A DNA stretch of 64,000 bases from UBA2897 sp036733925 (GTDB lineage Bacteria; Bacillota; Negativicutes; Selenomonadales; Selenomonadaceae), in the NCBI GenBank assembly GCA_036733925.1, contig DAIMZO010000006.1, positions 1-64,000 on the forward strand, read 5' to 3'. Below, in pieces: positions 13,678 through 23,062 of this stretch; position 1 is the first letter of the stretch; every line of letters starts with the position of its first letter. The notes below the pieces were generated by a model. It saw only the letters and a program-made list of their open reading frames with translations. It ran no database searches and was not told where the DNA came from. The position numbers and the translations under genes are program-made.

Positions 13678-15627
13678 TCAAATGGAATCTTTGGACTGGC
13701 GGAACCGCCAGATGCCGATGCCGAAACGGCGCGGGCTCTGATGCTCCAGATCTTCGACGAGCTCTTTGTCAAAATAATCTTTTTCGGCGTCCAGCTTGTC
13801 GAGCGCCTTGCGGTATACCTCGGTCACGAGGCCAGTGAGCTCCGGCGTGTAGTCCTGGGCCTCGATGCGGTAGGATGCGACGCCGTTCAGTTTGCCGAGA
13901 TACGGGTAGAGGGCGAGATCCTTCGCGAATTCGATATGGTTACGGCCGTACTGGTCGATGCGAATCGGGTGCTTCTCGCCAGCCTCGTCGAGCAGCGCGT
14001 AGCGGCGGTCGAGCACCTCCGGGTTGTCGAGCTCGTTATAATGCGGCAGGCTCATGCCCGGGATATTGTGGTCGCAGAGCATGGATTCGTACGCGCCATG
14101 CACGACGACCTCGATTGGGAGCTCGCTGTGTTCGAGGATGGCCTTGAGTTGCTCATAGGAGAGCTCGTACGAGGCCGCCGCTAGGACGACGCCGTTTTCC
14201 TTCAGGAATTTCGCGGCGAGGCTGTTGAAGAGGTTGAACGAGGTGTCGGCCTGCACCGGGAAGTCGGTAAGTGAGCTCGCGAGCTTCAGCGAGCCGAGGT
14301 TGCTGACCATGACGCCATCGAACGGGAGGCTCCGGCAGTCGGTGAAGAGCTGCTCGAGCTCACCGCATTCGCGCCGCATGGTCGTGCGCGGCGTGTTCAG
14401 GATGACCTTTGCGCCCTTTTCGTGTGCGCAAGCGAGGATTTCCTCGTATTCGGCGCGCGTCCAAGGATGGAGCGGGCGGTACGCCTCGCCGCCGACGTAG
14501 ACGCGGTCGGCACCGCCGTAGATGGCGGCCTTGGCGGACGCGAGCGTATTGCAACGGACGGAGAGGACGCGGTGCGCTGCGTTCTCTTTGTTTACGGGCC
14601 CCTCGTTCTCCAGCACTTTGTCATCAAAGGCGGTTTCCGGCACGGCCTTCGAGAAGAAACGCGGCTCGCGCTCGCCCGTGAAGCCGATGTCCTTGGCCGT
14701 CGGGTGGCCGAACGCGAACGTCGTCGTGTAGTCGCGCACGCGATTCTCGTAGAGGGACTGCCAGCCCGCCTCATCCGTGTGGTAGCCGGCCGGATCCTGG
14801 ATATACGCGTCGATGGCCTTGCGATAGGTGCGCACGAGCCGCGCGACGAACGGGGCCTGCCGCATGCGGCCCTCAATCTTGAACGAGTAGACGCCGGCCT
14901 GGATGAGCTGCGGGATGGCGCGGTACATGCACATATCCTTCAGCGCGAGCTTGTATGGGCCGGGGCCGTTTTCGTCGAGCCGTTCTTCGGTCTCTTCGTC
15001 GATGAGCTCGTATGGCCAGCGGCACGGCTTCAGGCAGCGCCCACGGTTGCCGCTCTGCCCGAACAGGACGCCCGAGTGGATGCACTGGCCGGATTCCGAC
15101 ATGCACATATCGCCGTGCATGAAATACTCGACCTCGATGCCCGTGCGCTCGCGGAACAGAGAAAGCTCGGAAAGCGTCATCTCGCGGCCGACGACGATGC
15201 GCGTGATGCCGTATTCCTTGAGCTTCTCGATTGCGTATTCGTTGTGCGTGTTCATCATGACCGAGGTGTGCAGCGGGATGTCGATGCCCATCTCGTGCAC
15301 GAGCTCGAGCACGGCGAAATCCTGCACGAGGATCGCGTCCGGGCGGATCTGCTGCAGGTAGCGCAGGTAATCGCGCAATGCGGGGATTTCCTCCTCGCTG
15401 ATGAGGTTGTTCAGCGTGACGTAGAGACGGACGCCGTGCGCGTGTGCGTAGGCGATGCCGTCCTTCAGCTGCTCATCGGTGAAGTTGAAGTCTCCCTCGT
15501 GCATGCGCATGTTGAAATGCTTGCCGCCGAGATAGACCGCATCCGCGCCTGCGTCAATCGCCGCGACGAGCGTATCCCAGTTTCCGGCCGGCGCAAGAAG
15601 TTCCACCGATTTCTTTGAAAGTAACAT
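13678..15627 (-). CDS. Peptidase U32 family protein (long form)
   Basis: 649 residues. The N-terminal U32 domain begins SVELLAPAGNWDTL and has the family signature around EYFMHGDMCMSESGQC (about residues 165-180), followed by cysteines near GRCLKPCRW that may hold an Fe-S cluster. A second, related half covers about 350-600. U32 proteins include collagenase-like annotations and RNA-hydroxylation factors (RlhA, TrhP), so protease activity should not be assumed. The ATG at 15627 is preferred (GGGAGG 11 bases upstream) over in-frame ATGs at 15660-15663. It precedes the aminotransferase gene by 27 bp, so they probably form one transcript. Confidence 0.92.
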   Translation of the reverse strand: MLLSKKSVELLAPAGNWDTLVAAIDAGADAVYLGGKHFNMRMHEGDFNFTDEQLKDGIAYAHAHGVRLYVTLNNLISEEEIPALRDYLRYLQQIRPDAILVQDFAVLELVHEMGIDIPLHTSVMMNTHNEYAIEKLKEYGITRIVVGREMTLSELSLFRERTGIEVEYFMHGDMCMSESGQCIHSGVLFGQSGNRGRCLKPCRWPYELIDEETEERLDENGPGPYKLALKDMCMYRAIPQLIQAGVYSFKIEGRMRQAPFVARLVRTYRKAIDAYIQDPAGYHTDEAGWQSLYENRVRDYTTTFAFGHPTAKDIGFTGEREPRFFSKAVPETAFDDKVLENEGPVNKENAAHRVLSVRCNTLASAKAAIYGGADRVYVGGEAYRPLHPWTRAEYEEILACAHEKGAKVILNTPRTTMRRECGELEQLFTDCRSLPFDGVMVSNLGSLKLASSLTDFPVQADTSFNLFNSLAAKFLKENGVVLAAASYELSYEQLKAILEHSELPIEVVVHGAYESMLCDHNIPGMSLPHYNELDNPEVLDRRYALLDEAGEKHPIRIDQYGRNHIEFAKDLALYPYLGKLNGVASYRIEAQDYTPELTGLVTEVYRKALDKLDAEKDYFDKELVEDLEHQSPRRFGIGIWRFRQSKDSI

Positions 15628-15769
15628 AAAGCCAAAAGCCTCCCTTTTTCGATAGTCCATCAACCTTCATTATAACAGGAAACCGGTATGCGGGCAAACA
15701 ATCAGGAAGAAAAGAAACTATCTGGCCGCCTAGGGGAAACTGTGCTAAGATAGGGGCAGAGGTGATTCG

Positions 15770-16663
15770 ATGATTCAGGATATTGCGCCGGTACGGCTCC
15801 AGAACAGCTGGGTGCCCGGCAAGAACGCATGCACGCGGGACACGATGTTCTGCGTGAGCTTGCAGCGGACGGCATCTGGCAGGCAGGTTCCGGTTTTTCT
15901 CGTGCGCGACGGGCAGGAGCTCTCTTTCCCGCGGCTCGGGGAACTGCCCTTTGACAGCTATGCCGGATTCGCTGGCAACGATGAGCCCGTTTTCCTGTTT
16001 TCTCTCGCCCGCGCAGACGGGCAGACGGAGGATTTTTACCTCGTGGGTGGACTGGAGGCGCCGCAGGGCTTTTCCTATCGGACGCTCCGGGAAATCCGTG
16101 CGGAGCGGCAGGAGGAGCAGGCGCTCTTTTATGCGCTTTATACGGCGGCGCATCTCGCCATCTGGTATCAGCACAACCGCTATTGCGGCAGCTGCGGGCA
16201 TGAGACGGTGGCCTCGCTCGCGGAACGCGCGCGGATTTGCCCGGCGTGCAAGCGTGTGATCTATCCGCAGCTGATCCCGGCCATCATCGCGGGTGTCATC
16301 GACCCGGCTGCGGATCGCATCCTGCTGACGAAATACGCGAACCGCGATGTGCCGTACTACGCGCTGATTGCCGGTTTCACCGAGATCGGCGAGACGCTCG
16401 AAGAATGTGTCGAGCGCGAGGTCTACGAGGAAGTCGGCCTCCATATCAAGAATATCCGCTACTATAAATCGCAGCCGTGGGGCAGCGTGCAGGACATCCT
16501 CGCGGGATTCTACTGCGATGTCGACGGCAGCACGGCTATCCGCCGTCAGGAGGACGAGCTCAAAGAGGCCGTCTGGGTGCCGCGCGACGCGGTAGAGCTG
16601 CAGCCCGATGACTGGAGCCTCACGAACGAGATGATGGAAAATTTCAAAAAAGGCCGGATCTGA
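15770..16663 (+). CDS. nudC: NADH pyrophosphatase / RNA NAD-decapping Nudix hydrolase
   Basis: 297 residues. A zinc ribbon (CGSC...CPAC, about residues 145-163) precedes the Nudix domain. The Nudix box is GFTEIGETLEECVEREVYEE, starting near residue 204. The NudC-specific motif SQPW is present as SQPWGSVQD. These identify NudC, which hydrolyses NAD(H) and removes 5'-NAD caps from RNA. The family motif normally reads SQPWPFPxS; the deviation here is common in distant members. RBS GAGGTG; a TAAGAT -10-like box lies upstream. Confidence 0.93.
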   Translation: MIQDIAPVRLQNSWVPGKNACTRDTMFCVSLQRTASGRQVPVFLVRDGQELSFPRLGELPFDSYAGFAGNDEPVFLFSLARADGQTEDFYLVGGLEAPQGFSYRTLREIRAERQEEQALFYALYTAAHLAIWYQHNRYCGSCGHETVASLAERARICPACKRVIYPQLIPAIIAGVIDPAADRILLTKYANRDVPYYALIAGFTEIGETLEECVEREVYEEVGLHIKNIRYYKSQPWGSVQDILAGFYCDVDGSTAIRRQEDELKEAVWVPRDAVELQPDDWSLTNEMMENFKKGRI

Positions 16664-16815
16664 ACCGGAAAAGCAGGATTTTCCCCGCTGACGTCGAAAA
16701 TGAATGTATGAATGGAATACGGACAGGCTTTTTCGGGGAATAGCGGGTGCCATGGTGGAATTCGCGTTTTCTTGCGGGCATAGAATCCATAGAATCAATC
16801 GAAGGGATGAGGAAC

Positions 16816-18498
16816 ATGTATCTGGATGAGTATAAGCGCTGGGCGGCAGCGGATCTCGTAGACTTTGACCTGAACAAGGAGCTGCGCGATATCGAGGGCG
16901 ACGACGAGGCCATCAAGGATCGCTTCGCGGTCGCGCTGAAGTTCGGTACGGCCGGGCTCCGCGGTGTGCTCGGCGCGGGCACGAACCGCATGAATATCTG
17001 GGTTGTCCGTCAGGCGACGCAGGGCGTGGCGGACTGGGTCAAGACGCAGGGCGGCACGCAGACGGTCGCCATCTCGTACGACAGCCGCCTGAAGGGCTGG
17101 AATTTCGCGCGCGACGCGGCGGGCGTCCTCGCGGCGAACGGCATCCACGTGCGCATCTACGATGAGCTGATGCCGGTTCCGGCGCTCTCGTTCGCGACGC
17201 GCTACTATCATTGCAATGCGGGCATCATGGTCACGGCCTCGCACAATCCGGCGCAGTACAACGGCTATAAGGCATACGGCCCGGACGGTTGCCAGATGAC
17301 GGATGACGCGGCGGCGGTCGTCTACGCGTCCATCCAGAAGACCGACGTGCTGACGGGCGCGAAATACGTAAGCTTCGCCGAGGGCGTCGAGAAGGGCCTG
17401 ATCCAGTTTGTCGGCGACGATTGCAAGAAGGCGTTCTACGAGGCCATCAAGTCGCGGCAGGTGCGCCCGGGTCTCGCGAAGACGTCCGGCCTGAAGCTCG
17501 TCTATTCGCCGCTCAACGGCACGGGTCTCGTGCCGGTCACGCATGTCCTGCGCGACATCGGCATCACGGATGTCACTATCGTGCCGGAGCAGGAGTACCC
17601 GAACGGCTATTTCACGACCTGCTCGTACCCGAACCCGGAGATCTACGCGGCACTCGAGAAGGGACTGCAGCTCGCGGAGAAAGAGGGCGCAGACCTGATG
17701 CTCGCGACGGATCCGGACGCAGACCGCGTCGGCATCGCGATGAAGTGTCCGGATGGCTCCTATGAGCTCGTGACAGGCAACGAGATGGGCGTGCTGTTGC
17801 TCGACTACATCTGCGCGAGCCGCATCGAGAAGAGCACGATGCCGAAGAATCCGGTCGCGGTCATGTCGATTGTCTCGACGCCGCTCGCCGACAAAGTCGC
17901 GGCACATTACGGCGTCGAGCTTCGTCATGTGCTGACGGGTTTCAAGTGGATCGGCGACCAGATTGCCGGCCTCGAGAAGAACGGCGAGGAAGACCGCTTC
18001 ATCTTCGGCTTCGAGGAGAGCTATGGCTATCTCGCCGGCACCTATGTGCGCGATAAGGACGCGGTCGTTTCGTCCATGCTGATCTGCGAGATGGCAGCGT
18101 ACTACCGCTCCATTGGCTCGTCCATCAAGCAGCGCCTCGAGGAGATTTACCAGCAGTATGGCCGCTATTACAACCAGGTCGATGCGTTCTCGTTCCCGGG
18201 CCTTTCGGGCATGGAGAAGATGGCCGGCATCATGGAGAAGCTGCGCAAGGAGCCGCCGACGGGATTCGCGGGCAAGGCCGTCACGAAGGTCACGGACTAT
18301 GCGGAACCAGCAAAGACCGGCCTGCCGAAGGCGAACGTGCTGACCTATACGCTCGATGACGGCTCGACCATCGTCGTGCGCCCGTCCGGCACGGAGCCGA
18401 AAATCAAGACGTATTTCACGACGCTCGGCAAGGATCTAGCGGAAGCCAAGGCCGAGAAGGATAAGCTCGCGGAGGCCGTGAAGCCGCTGCTGGCTTGA
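16816..18498 (+). CDS. pgcA: Phosphoglucomutase/phosphomannomutase
   Basis: 560 residues, alpha-D-phosphohexomutase superfamily, interconverting glucose-1-phosphate and glucose-6-phosphate (PgcA type). Domain motifs in order: GTAGLRG near residue 45; phosphoserine loop TASHNPAQYNGYK (about 137-149); Mg-binding DPDADRVG (about 302); sugar-specificity GFEESYGYL; phosphate-binding RPSGTEPKIK near the end. The start at 16816 is chosen because AAGGG lies nine bases upstream and MYLDEYKRW matches the family N-terminus. It is upstream of pgi, but each has its own promoter signals. Central carbon and sugar-nucleotide supply. Confidence 0.95.
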   Translation: MYLDEYKRWAAADLVDFDLNKELRDIEGDDEAIKDRFAVALKFGTAGLRGVLGAGTNRMNIWVVRQATQGVADWVKTQGGTQTVAISYDSRLKGWNFARDAAGVLAANGIHVRIYDELMPVPALSFATRYYHCNAGIMVTASHNPAQYNGYKAYGPDGCQMTDDAAAVVYASIQKTDVLTGAKYVSFAEGVEKGLIQFVGDDCKKAFYEAIKSRQVRPGLAKTSGLKLVYSPLNGTGLVPVTHVLRDIGITDVTIVPEQEYPNGYFTTCSYPNPEIYAALEKGLQLAEKEGADLMLATDPDADRVGIAMKCPDGSYELVTGNEMGVLLLDYICASRIEKSTMPKNPVAVMSIVSTPLADKVAAHYGVELRHVLTGFKWIGDQIAGLEKNGEEDRFIFGFEESYGYLAGTYVRDKDAVVSSMLICEMAAYYRSIGSSIKQRLEEIYQQYGRYYNQVDAFSFPGLSGMEKMAGIMEKLRKEPPTGFAGKAVTKVTDYAEPAKTGLPKANVLTYTLDDGSTIVVRPSGTEPKIKTYFTTLGKDLAEAKAEKDKLAEAVKPLLA

Positions 18499-18594
18499 AT
18501 GTAACGGTTTTTCAGATTCCTGACGCGGATGGATGGTGCGGCTTGAACCGTTGTTCCAAGATAAGGAAAATTCTCCTTTTTATGAAAACAACGA

Positions 18595-18623
18595 TTCACA
18601 GGAATTAGACATTGTGCTATAAT
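18595..18623 (+). promoter_or_regulatory. Promoter of pgi
   Basis: TTCACA (18595-18600), 17-bp spacer, TATAAT (18618-18623), 40 bp before the pgi ATG. Confidence 0.75.
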
Positions 18624-18663
18624 GTTCGAAGAACTGGAAAAGTAAAGAGGAGTGTTGGTAGAC

Positions 18664-20127
18664 ATGAGTTTGAAACTGAAGTCCGGCTTTGAGTTTGACT
18701 ACGACAACCTGTATGGCGAGGACAAGGTAACCGATGCGGATCTGGCCAGCTATAAGGATGACCTGAAGAAGGCCCATGAGGCGCTGAAGGTCATGCGCGA
18801 GAAAGGTTTCATCCGCGCGCACCTGTCGAAGGACGGCGAGCCGGAGAAGGTGCTGTTCTCGGAGCTCCCGTACGTCGAGGAAGGCCATCTGAACAGCCCG
18901 GAGTCGATTGCGCGCCTGCAGAAGCTCACGGAGCATGTGCAGAACAACGTCGACGCGGTTGTTTCGCTCGGCATCGGCGGCTCGTACCTCGGCGACAAGG
19001 TGCTGTTCGACACCTGGTGCGGCGAGTTCTGGAATGAGAAATCGAAGGAAGAGCGCAACGGCTTCCCAAAGGTCTATTTCAGCGGCAACAACATCGATTC
19101 GCGCCGTACGGGCGACCTGATCCATTCGCTCGAGTATCAGGCGGATGTCGCAGAGATGCACAAGCAGAAGAAGTTCAAGGTTCTGCTGCTCGTCATCTCG
19201 AAATCGGGCGGCACGCTCGACACGATGTCGAACTTCATGGTCATCTACGATGAGCTCCTGAAAAGGTCGAACCTCGATCTCGAGGTCGTCGCGGTCACGG
19301 ATCCGAACATGGAGAACCAGACCATCCTGAAGAAGCTCGCCATCGAAAAGGGCTGGCCGCAGTTCGCGGTTCCGGACGGCGTCGGCGGCCGCTTCTCCGT
19401 GTTCTCGGAGGTCGGCCTGACGCTCGCTGCCTGCATCGGCTATGACATCAAGGGCTTCCTGCAGGGCGCGCAGGACATGGACAAGGTCTGCCAGAACGAA
19501 GATATGTGGCAGAACCCGGCTATGCTTAACGCGGCGCTGAAGTTCGCCGCTTCGGAGAAGCACGGCCGCGATATCGAGGTCATGATGCCATACGGCGACT
19601 ACCTCGAGTCCATCTCGGAGTGGTATATCCAGCTACTCGCGGAGTCGCTCGGCAAGCAGTTCAACAAGGAAGGCAAAGAGGTTTGCTACGGCCGCACGCC
19701 AATCGTCGCACTCGGTACGCGTGATATGCACTCGATGACGCAGCAGCATCAGCAGGGCAAGCTCAACAAAGTCGTGCAGTTCATCAAAGTCGCGAACTGG
19801 AAGAATGACCTGACCATCCCGAACGTGTTCCCGGAGGCAGAGAAGCTCGCGAGCGTCGCGGGCGTCACGTTCAGCGAGGCACTCGAGACGGCACGCCAGT
19901 CGAACGCGGATGCGCTCGCTTCGAATAAGCGTTATAACGCATGCTTCACGCTGCCGGAGCTCACGCCGTATCATCTCGGCGAGCTGCTCTACATGCTCGC
20001 GCTGTCCATCGCCTATGAGGGCGAGCTCGCGGATGTCGATGCATTCGACCAGCCGGGCGTCGAGGCCTACAAGAAAATCATGTGGCCGCGCCTGCAGGCA
20101 CTGAAGAAGCAGAAAGAAGCAAAGTAA
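18664..20127 (+). CDS. pgi: Glucose-6-phosphate isomerase
   Basis: 487 residues, cytosolic glycolytic isomerase. Conserved blocks: SLGIGGSYLG (about residues 100-109), ISKSGGTLDT, the PGI signature DGVGGRFSVFSEVGL, and the C-terminal FDQPGVEAYKK with the catalytic lysine. The ATG at 18664 has AGAGGAG 11 bases upstream; an in-frame GTG at 18652 is an alternative. Own promoter and a terminator at 20157. Pairs functionally with the phosphoglucomutase just upstream. Confidence 0.97.
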   Translation: MSLKLKSGFEFDYDNLYGEDKVTDADLASYKDDLKKAHEALKVMREKGFIRAHLSKDGEPEKVLFSELPYVEEGHLNSPESIARLQKLTEHVQNNVDAVVSLGIGGSYLGDKVLFDTWCGEFWNEKSKEERNGFPKVYFSGNNIDSRRTGDLIHSLEYQADVAEMHKQKKFKVLLLVISKSGGTLDTMSNFMVIYDELLKRSNLDLEVVAVTDPNMENQTILKKLAIEKGWPQFAVPDGVGGRFSVFSEVGLTLAACIGYDIKGFLQGAQDMDKVCQNEDMWQNPAMLNAALKFAASEKHGRDIEVMMPYGDYLESISEWYIQLLAESLGKQFNKEGKEVCYGRTPIVALGTRDMHSMTQQHQQGKLNKVVQFIKVANWKNDLTIPNVFPEAEKLASVAGVTFSEALETARQSNADALASNKRYNACFTLPELTPYHLGELLYMLALSIAYEGELADVDAFDQPGVEAYKKIMWPRLQALKKQKEAK

Positions 20128-20156
20128 AACTTTTGCTGATTGCAGAAGAGAATGGC

Positions 20157-20188
20157 AAGACTCTGTCAAAAGGCAGGGTCTTCTTTTT
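20157..20188 (+). terminator. Intrinsic terminator after pgi
   Basis: AAGACTCTG (20157-20165) pairs with CAGGGTCTT (20174-20182), then CTTTTT. The tail leads straight into the RBS of the next gene. Confidence 0.8.
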
Positions 20189-20201
20189 GGAGATTTTGCC
20201 A

Positions 20202-20813
20202 ATGATTGAACGTATGTCCGTCAATAAAAGACAAAAATTAAAGATTCTGCTGCTCGTCCTGCTCGGTATCTGCATCATCGGGGGCTTCTTCTCCATATCG
20301 GATGGGCAGCCAGCTGCATTGGAGGGAACGCCGAATGTCCCGCAGGAAGGGATAAAGAAGACGGGAACGGTAGGCCGCACCGGCATCGCCGGGGCAGATC
20401 TCGCGCGGGAGACCGGGGAGCTCCACAACCCGTTCTCGATGGGACATGAAACCCGCGAGCAGGCGGCGCAGAAAGTCCAAGCTCCCGCCGCGCAGAATCC
20501 ACCGCTGCAGCAGGGTGATGCCGGGCTGCAGCAGCAGGATCCGGGTCAGCTGCGCAGCGGCCGGGCGCGAGCGAGCCGCGGAAGCGCCGCGCCCGAGGTG
20601 GAGCCGGCCGTGGAGGAAGCGCCGCCCGTCCTGCCCTCGCTGAAAGGTGTGGTGTCCGGCGGCACGGTTCCCGTCGCCATCCTCGAGATGGACGGGCAGC
20701 AGAAGGTCGTTCTGACCGGAGACTGGCTCGGGGACTGGCATATCCTCTCGATTTCGGATGCCGGTGTCGAGCTCGAGGCGGATGGCAATTCCTTCTGGCT
20801 CAGCGTGCCCTGA
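20202..20813 (+). CDS. PilP/GspC-like secretion or pilus assembly protein
   Basis: 203 residues: a membrane segment at about 13-30, a long Pro/Gln/Ala-rich linker (40-150), and a C-terminal beta domain (about 145-203) beginning LPSLKGVVSGGTVPVAILEM. This anchor-linker-HR domain layout is that of GspC/PilP inner-membrane partners of secretins. The secretin gene follows 64 bp downstream, which supports the reading. The start at 20202 has TTGGAG nine bases upstream. Identity as PilP versus GspC cannot be settled; no specific residue signature recognised. Confidence 0.65.
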   Translation: MIERMSVNKRQKLKILLLVLLGICIIGGFFSISDGQPAALEGTPNVPQEGIKKTGTVGRTGIAGADLARETGELHNPFSMGHETREQAAQKVQAPAAQNPPLQQGDAGLQQQDPGQLRSGRARASRGSAAPEVEPAVEEAPPVLPSLKGVVSGGTVPVAILEMDGQQKVVLTGDWLGDWHILSISDAGVELEADGNSFWLSVP

Positions 20814-20877
20814 TGACAATACTGGAAAACGAGAAAATAGGCTTTGACGAACTGAATCAGGATGGGAGGGTTCTTTG

Positions 20878-22188
20878 GTGAAATGGGAAATGCGGAGCGG
20901 AAAAGGAATGGCCGCTCTACGGGAAATGGCCTGCCTTTTCTGGATCTGGCTGCTTTTCAGCCTGACTTCTTTCATGCCGCATGCTGCGGCGCAGCCGATG
21001 ACGGTGCAGGCGGTCGACACGGATGTGTGTTCCCTGCTGCTTTCCGTGGCGCGCGCTGGCGGCATCCATCTCGTCATCGGCGGGGATGTCGCGGGGCAGG
21101 TGACCGTCAACCTGACGGAGGAGCCGATGGAGATCCTGCGGGCGGTCGCGCAGACGAACGGGCTGGCGTTCACGCAGAAAGGGAACGGAATCGTGCTGAT
21201 CACATCCGCGAGCGGGAAAGGGCTCTACGATGCCTATCAGTGGAAAATCCGCTATGCAGATCCGCAGGAGCTCGCTGATGCGGTAAATTTATATTGGTCG
21301 GAAGAAGGAAATCACCCCAAAACGTCGAATATGAGCAAAGGTAATGAGAATATGTCCGGCCGTCAGCCTGCCAAGCAGAAGCTGTCTGTTCCCAAAGAAC
21401 CCGCGGTGGAAAGGCCGCAAGGGCGCGGCGTTTTCGTCGATGCGACGGGCGGCAGCCTCGTCTATTTCGGCACGCCGAGGGATGCCGGCCGCATCGGGAC
21501 GATGATCGAGAAGCTCGATGTGCCGCCACGGCAGGTTTCCCTCGAGGCGAAGGTCGTCGCATTGACGAAGGATGGCTCGAAATCCATCGGCGTCGAGTGG
21601 GACAGCGGCGTGCAGGCAGACACGATCACGGTGAGCCGCGCGGCAGAGGGCGGCCCGTTCCGCGGGTATTCGGAAATCCGGCTGCACGAACTCGTGTCGG
21701 ACGGTCGGGCGAAGATCCTCGCACGGCCGAACATCACGACCTTGCAGGGCCGCGAGGCCTTCATCAAGATCGGCGGTGACGTGCCGATTGCAAAGACGCG
21801 CACGACGAACCGTGAGACGACGCAGTCCTACGACTACCGGCCGGTCGGCATCATCCTGCAGTGCACGCCGCGCATCAATGCCGATGGCACAATCACGACG
21901 CGGGTGCATACGGAGGTCAGCACGCCGGAATATATCAACGATTTGAAGACCTATCGGTTCCAGGACCGGCAGGCGGATACGAATGTCCGGCTGCGCGACG
22001 GTGAGACTATGGTCATCGGCGGGCTGATCGGGCAGGAGGAAGCGCGGCACATGTCCGGCATCCCCTTGCTGAGCCGGATGCCGGTGTTCGGCGGCTTTTT
22101 CCGCTATCTGAAGAGCAGCCGGCAGGACTCGGAAATCATGATTTTCTTGACAGCACACGCGGTGGAGCCGCGCGGCGCCGCCTCATAG
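20878..22188 (+). CDS. Secretin (PilQ/GspD family) outer-membrane channel protein
   Basis: 436 residues. The N-terminal hydrophobic segment (about 20-40, ending PHAAAQ) is a signal peptide. An STN/N0-like domain spans about 45-105, then a linker, and a C-terminal secretin domain runs from about 220 to 425: VSLEAKVVALTKDGSKSIGV, NITTLQGREAFIKIGGDVP, LRDGETMVIGGLIGQEE and IPLLSRMPVFGGFFR, the last two being secretin signatures. It is short, with a single N-domain. GTG start at 20878 behind GGGAGGG. The partner gene is the PilP/GspC-like protein upstream; no other pilus or type II secretion genes are in the window. Confidence 0.9.
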   Translation: MKWEMRSGKGMAALREMACLFWIWLLFSLTSFMPHAAAQPMTVQAVDTDVCSLLLSVARAGGIHLVIGGDVAGQVTVNLTEEPMEILRAVAQTNGLAFTQKGNGIVLITSASGKGLYDAYQWKIRYADPQELADAVNLYWSEEGNHPKTSNMSKGNENMSGRQPAKQKLSVPKEPAVERPQGRGVFVDATGGSLVYFGTPRDAGRIGTMIEKLDVPPRQVSLEAKVVALTKDGSKSIGVEWDSGVQADTITVSRAAEGGPFRGYSEIRLHELVSDGRAKILARPNITTLQGREAFIKIGGDVPIAKTRTTNRETTQSYDYRPVGIILQCTPRINADGTITTRVHTEVSTPEYINDLKTYRFQDRQADTNVRLRDGETMVIGGLIGQEEARHMSGIPLLSRMPVFGGFFRYLKSSRQDSEIMIFLTAHAVEPRGAAS

Positions 22189-22219
22189 AATAGATAAAAG
22201 ATTAGGAGCGAACGGGAAA

Positions 22220-22897
22220 ATGGCAATAACGGTTATGATTGCAGACGATCACGCACTGCTGCGGCAGGGAATCAAGCGCGTGCTGAACTTCGAGGACGAC
22301 CTGAAAGTCGTCGGGGAAGCGGAGGACGGACAGGAGACCCTCGCGCGTGTCTTGCTTCTGAAACCGGATATCCTGCTGCTAGACCTCAACATGCCGGGAT
22401 TGACCGGCCTCGAGGTCCTGAAGCAGATGAAGGCGGCGCATTCCAAGACGAAGGTCATCGTGCTGACCATCCACGACAGCGACAACTACGTGCTCGAGCT
22501 GCTGAAGAACGGCGCGCTCGGCTATCTGCTCAAAGATGTCGATTCGGACACCCTCGTCAAGGCCATTCATATCGTGCACAAGGGAAAGCCGTATATCTAT
22601 CCGCAGCTCGCGGAACGTATCTTCGGCGTCGAGACGGTCGAAGGGGATGTCAGCAAGAAGGCGGACGCCGTCATCGAGGAACGCCGCCGCGAGTGCCATC
22701 TGACCGCCCGCGAGATGGACGTGCTGAAATGCGTCGCGAAAGGCATGAGCAATGCTGATATCGGGGATGCGCTCGGCGTCAGCGAAAAGACCGTGAAGAA
22801 CCACATGACGAGCATTTTCCGCAAGCTCGAGGTCAACGACCGCACGCAGGCGCTGATTTACGTGCTCAAGAAGCATCTGATCACGCTCGGCGAATGA
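22220..22897 (+). CDS. NarL/FixJ-family response regulator
   Basis: 225 residues. The receiver domain (1-120) has the acidic pair near the start (ADDH), phosphoacceptor Asp55 in LLLDLNMPG, and conserved Thr/Lys (VLTIHD, YLLKDV). The LuxR-type HTH is at about 155-220 (LTAREMDVLKCVAKGMSNAD...VSEKTVKNHMTSIF). Resembles DegU-like regulators. No sensor kinase is adjacent, so it is an orphan here. RBS AGGAG; only 31 bp after the secretin stop, so possibly co-transcribed with the secretin pair. Confidence 0.93.
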   Translation: MAITVMIADDHALLRQGIKRVLNFEDDLKVVGEAEDGQETLARVLLLKPDILLLDLNMPGLTGLEVLKQMKAAHSKTKVIVLTIHDSDNYVLELLKNGALGYLLKDVDSDTLVKAIHIVHKGKPYIYPQLAERIFGVETVEGDVSKKADAVIEERRRECHLTAREMDVLKCVAKGMSNADIGDALGVSEKTVKNHMTSIFRKLEVNDRTQALIYVLKKHLITLGE

Positions 22898-22935
22898 GCG
22901 GAATGAGCGGATGGAAAGCATAAAGATGAATCAAG

Positions 22936-22973
22936 AAAGGCAAAAATCCATTTTGGAGGATTGCCTTTTTTTT
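22936..22973 (+). terminator. Intrinsic terminator after the response regulator
   Basis: AAGGCAA..ATCC pairs with GGAT..TTGCCTT with a small bulge, followed by a run of eight or more T. Confidence 0.85.
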
Positions 22974-23062
22974 CTGTCCGCTTTGCGATATAATGAAAGA
23001 AATCAATCATGAACAACGTTCATTTTTTGTCATGAAGAAAGACAGAAGAAACGAGGAGAGCT

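Noticed and set aside
14422..15618. A 398-codon plus-strand frame
   Set aside because: Antisense to the U32 peptidase gene, no domain and no RBS.
22898..23062. A cobalamin or other riboswitch before the tetrapyrrole operon
   Set aside because: Only a terminator and a weak -10 are visible; no B12-box or similar conserved core was found.
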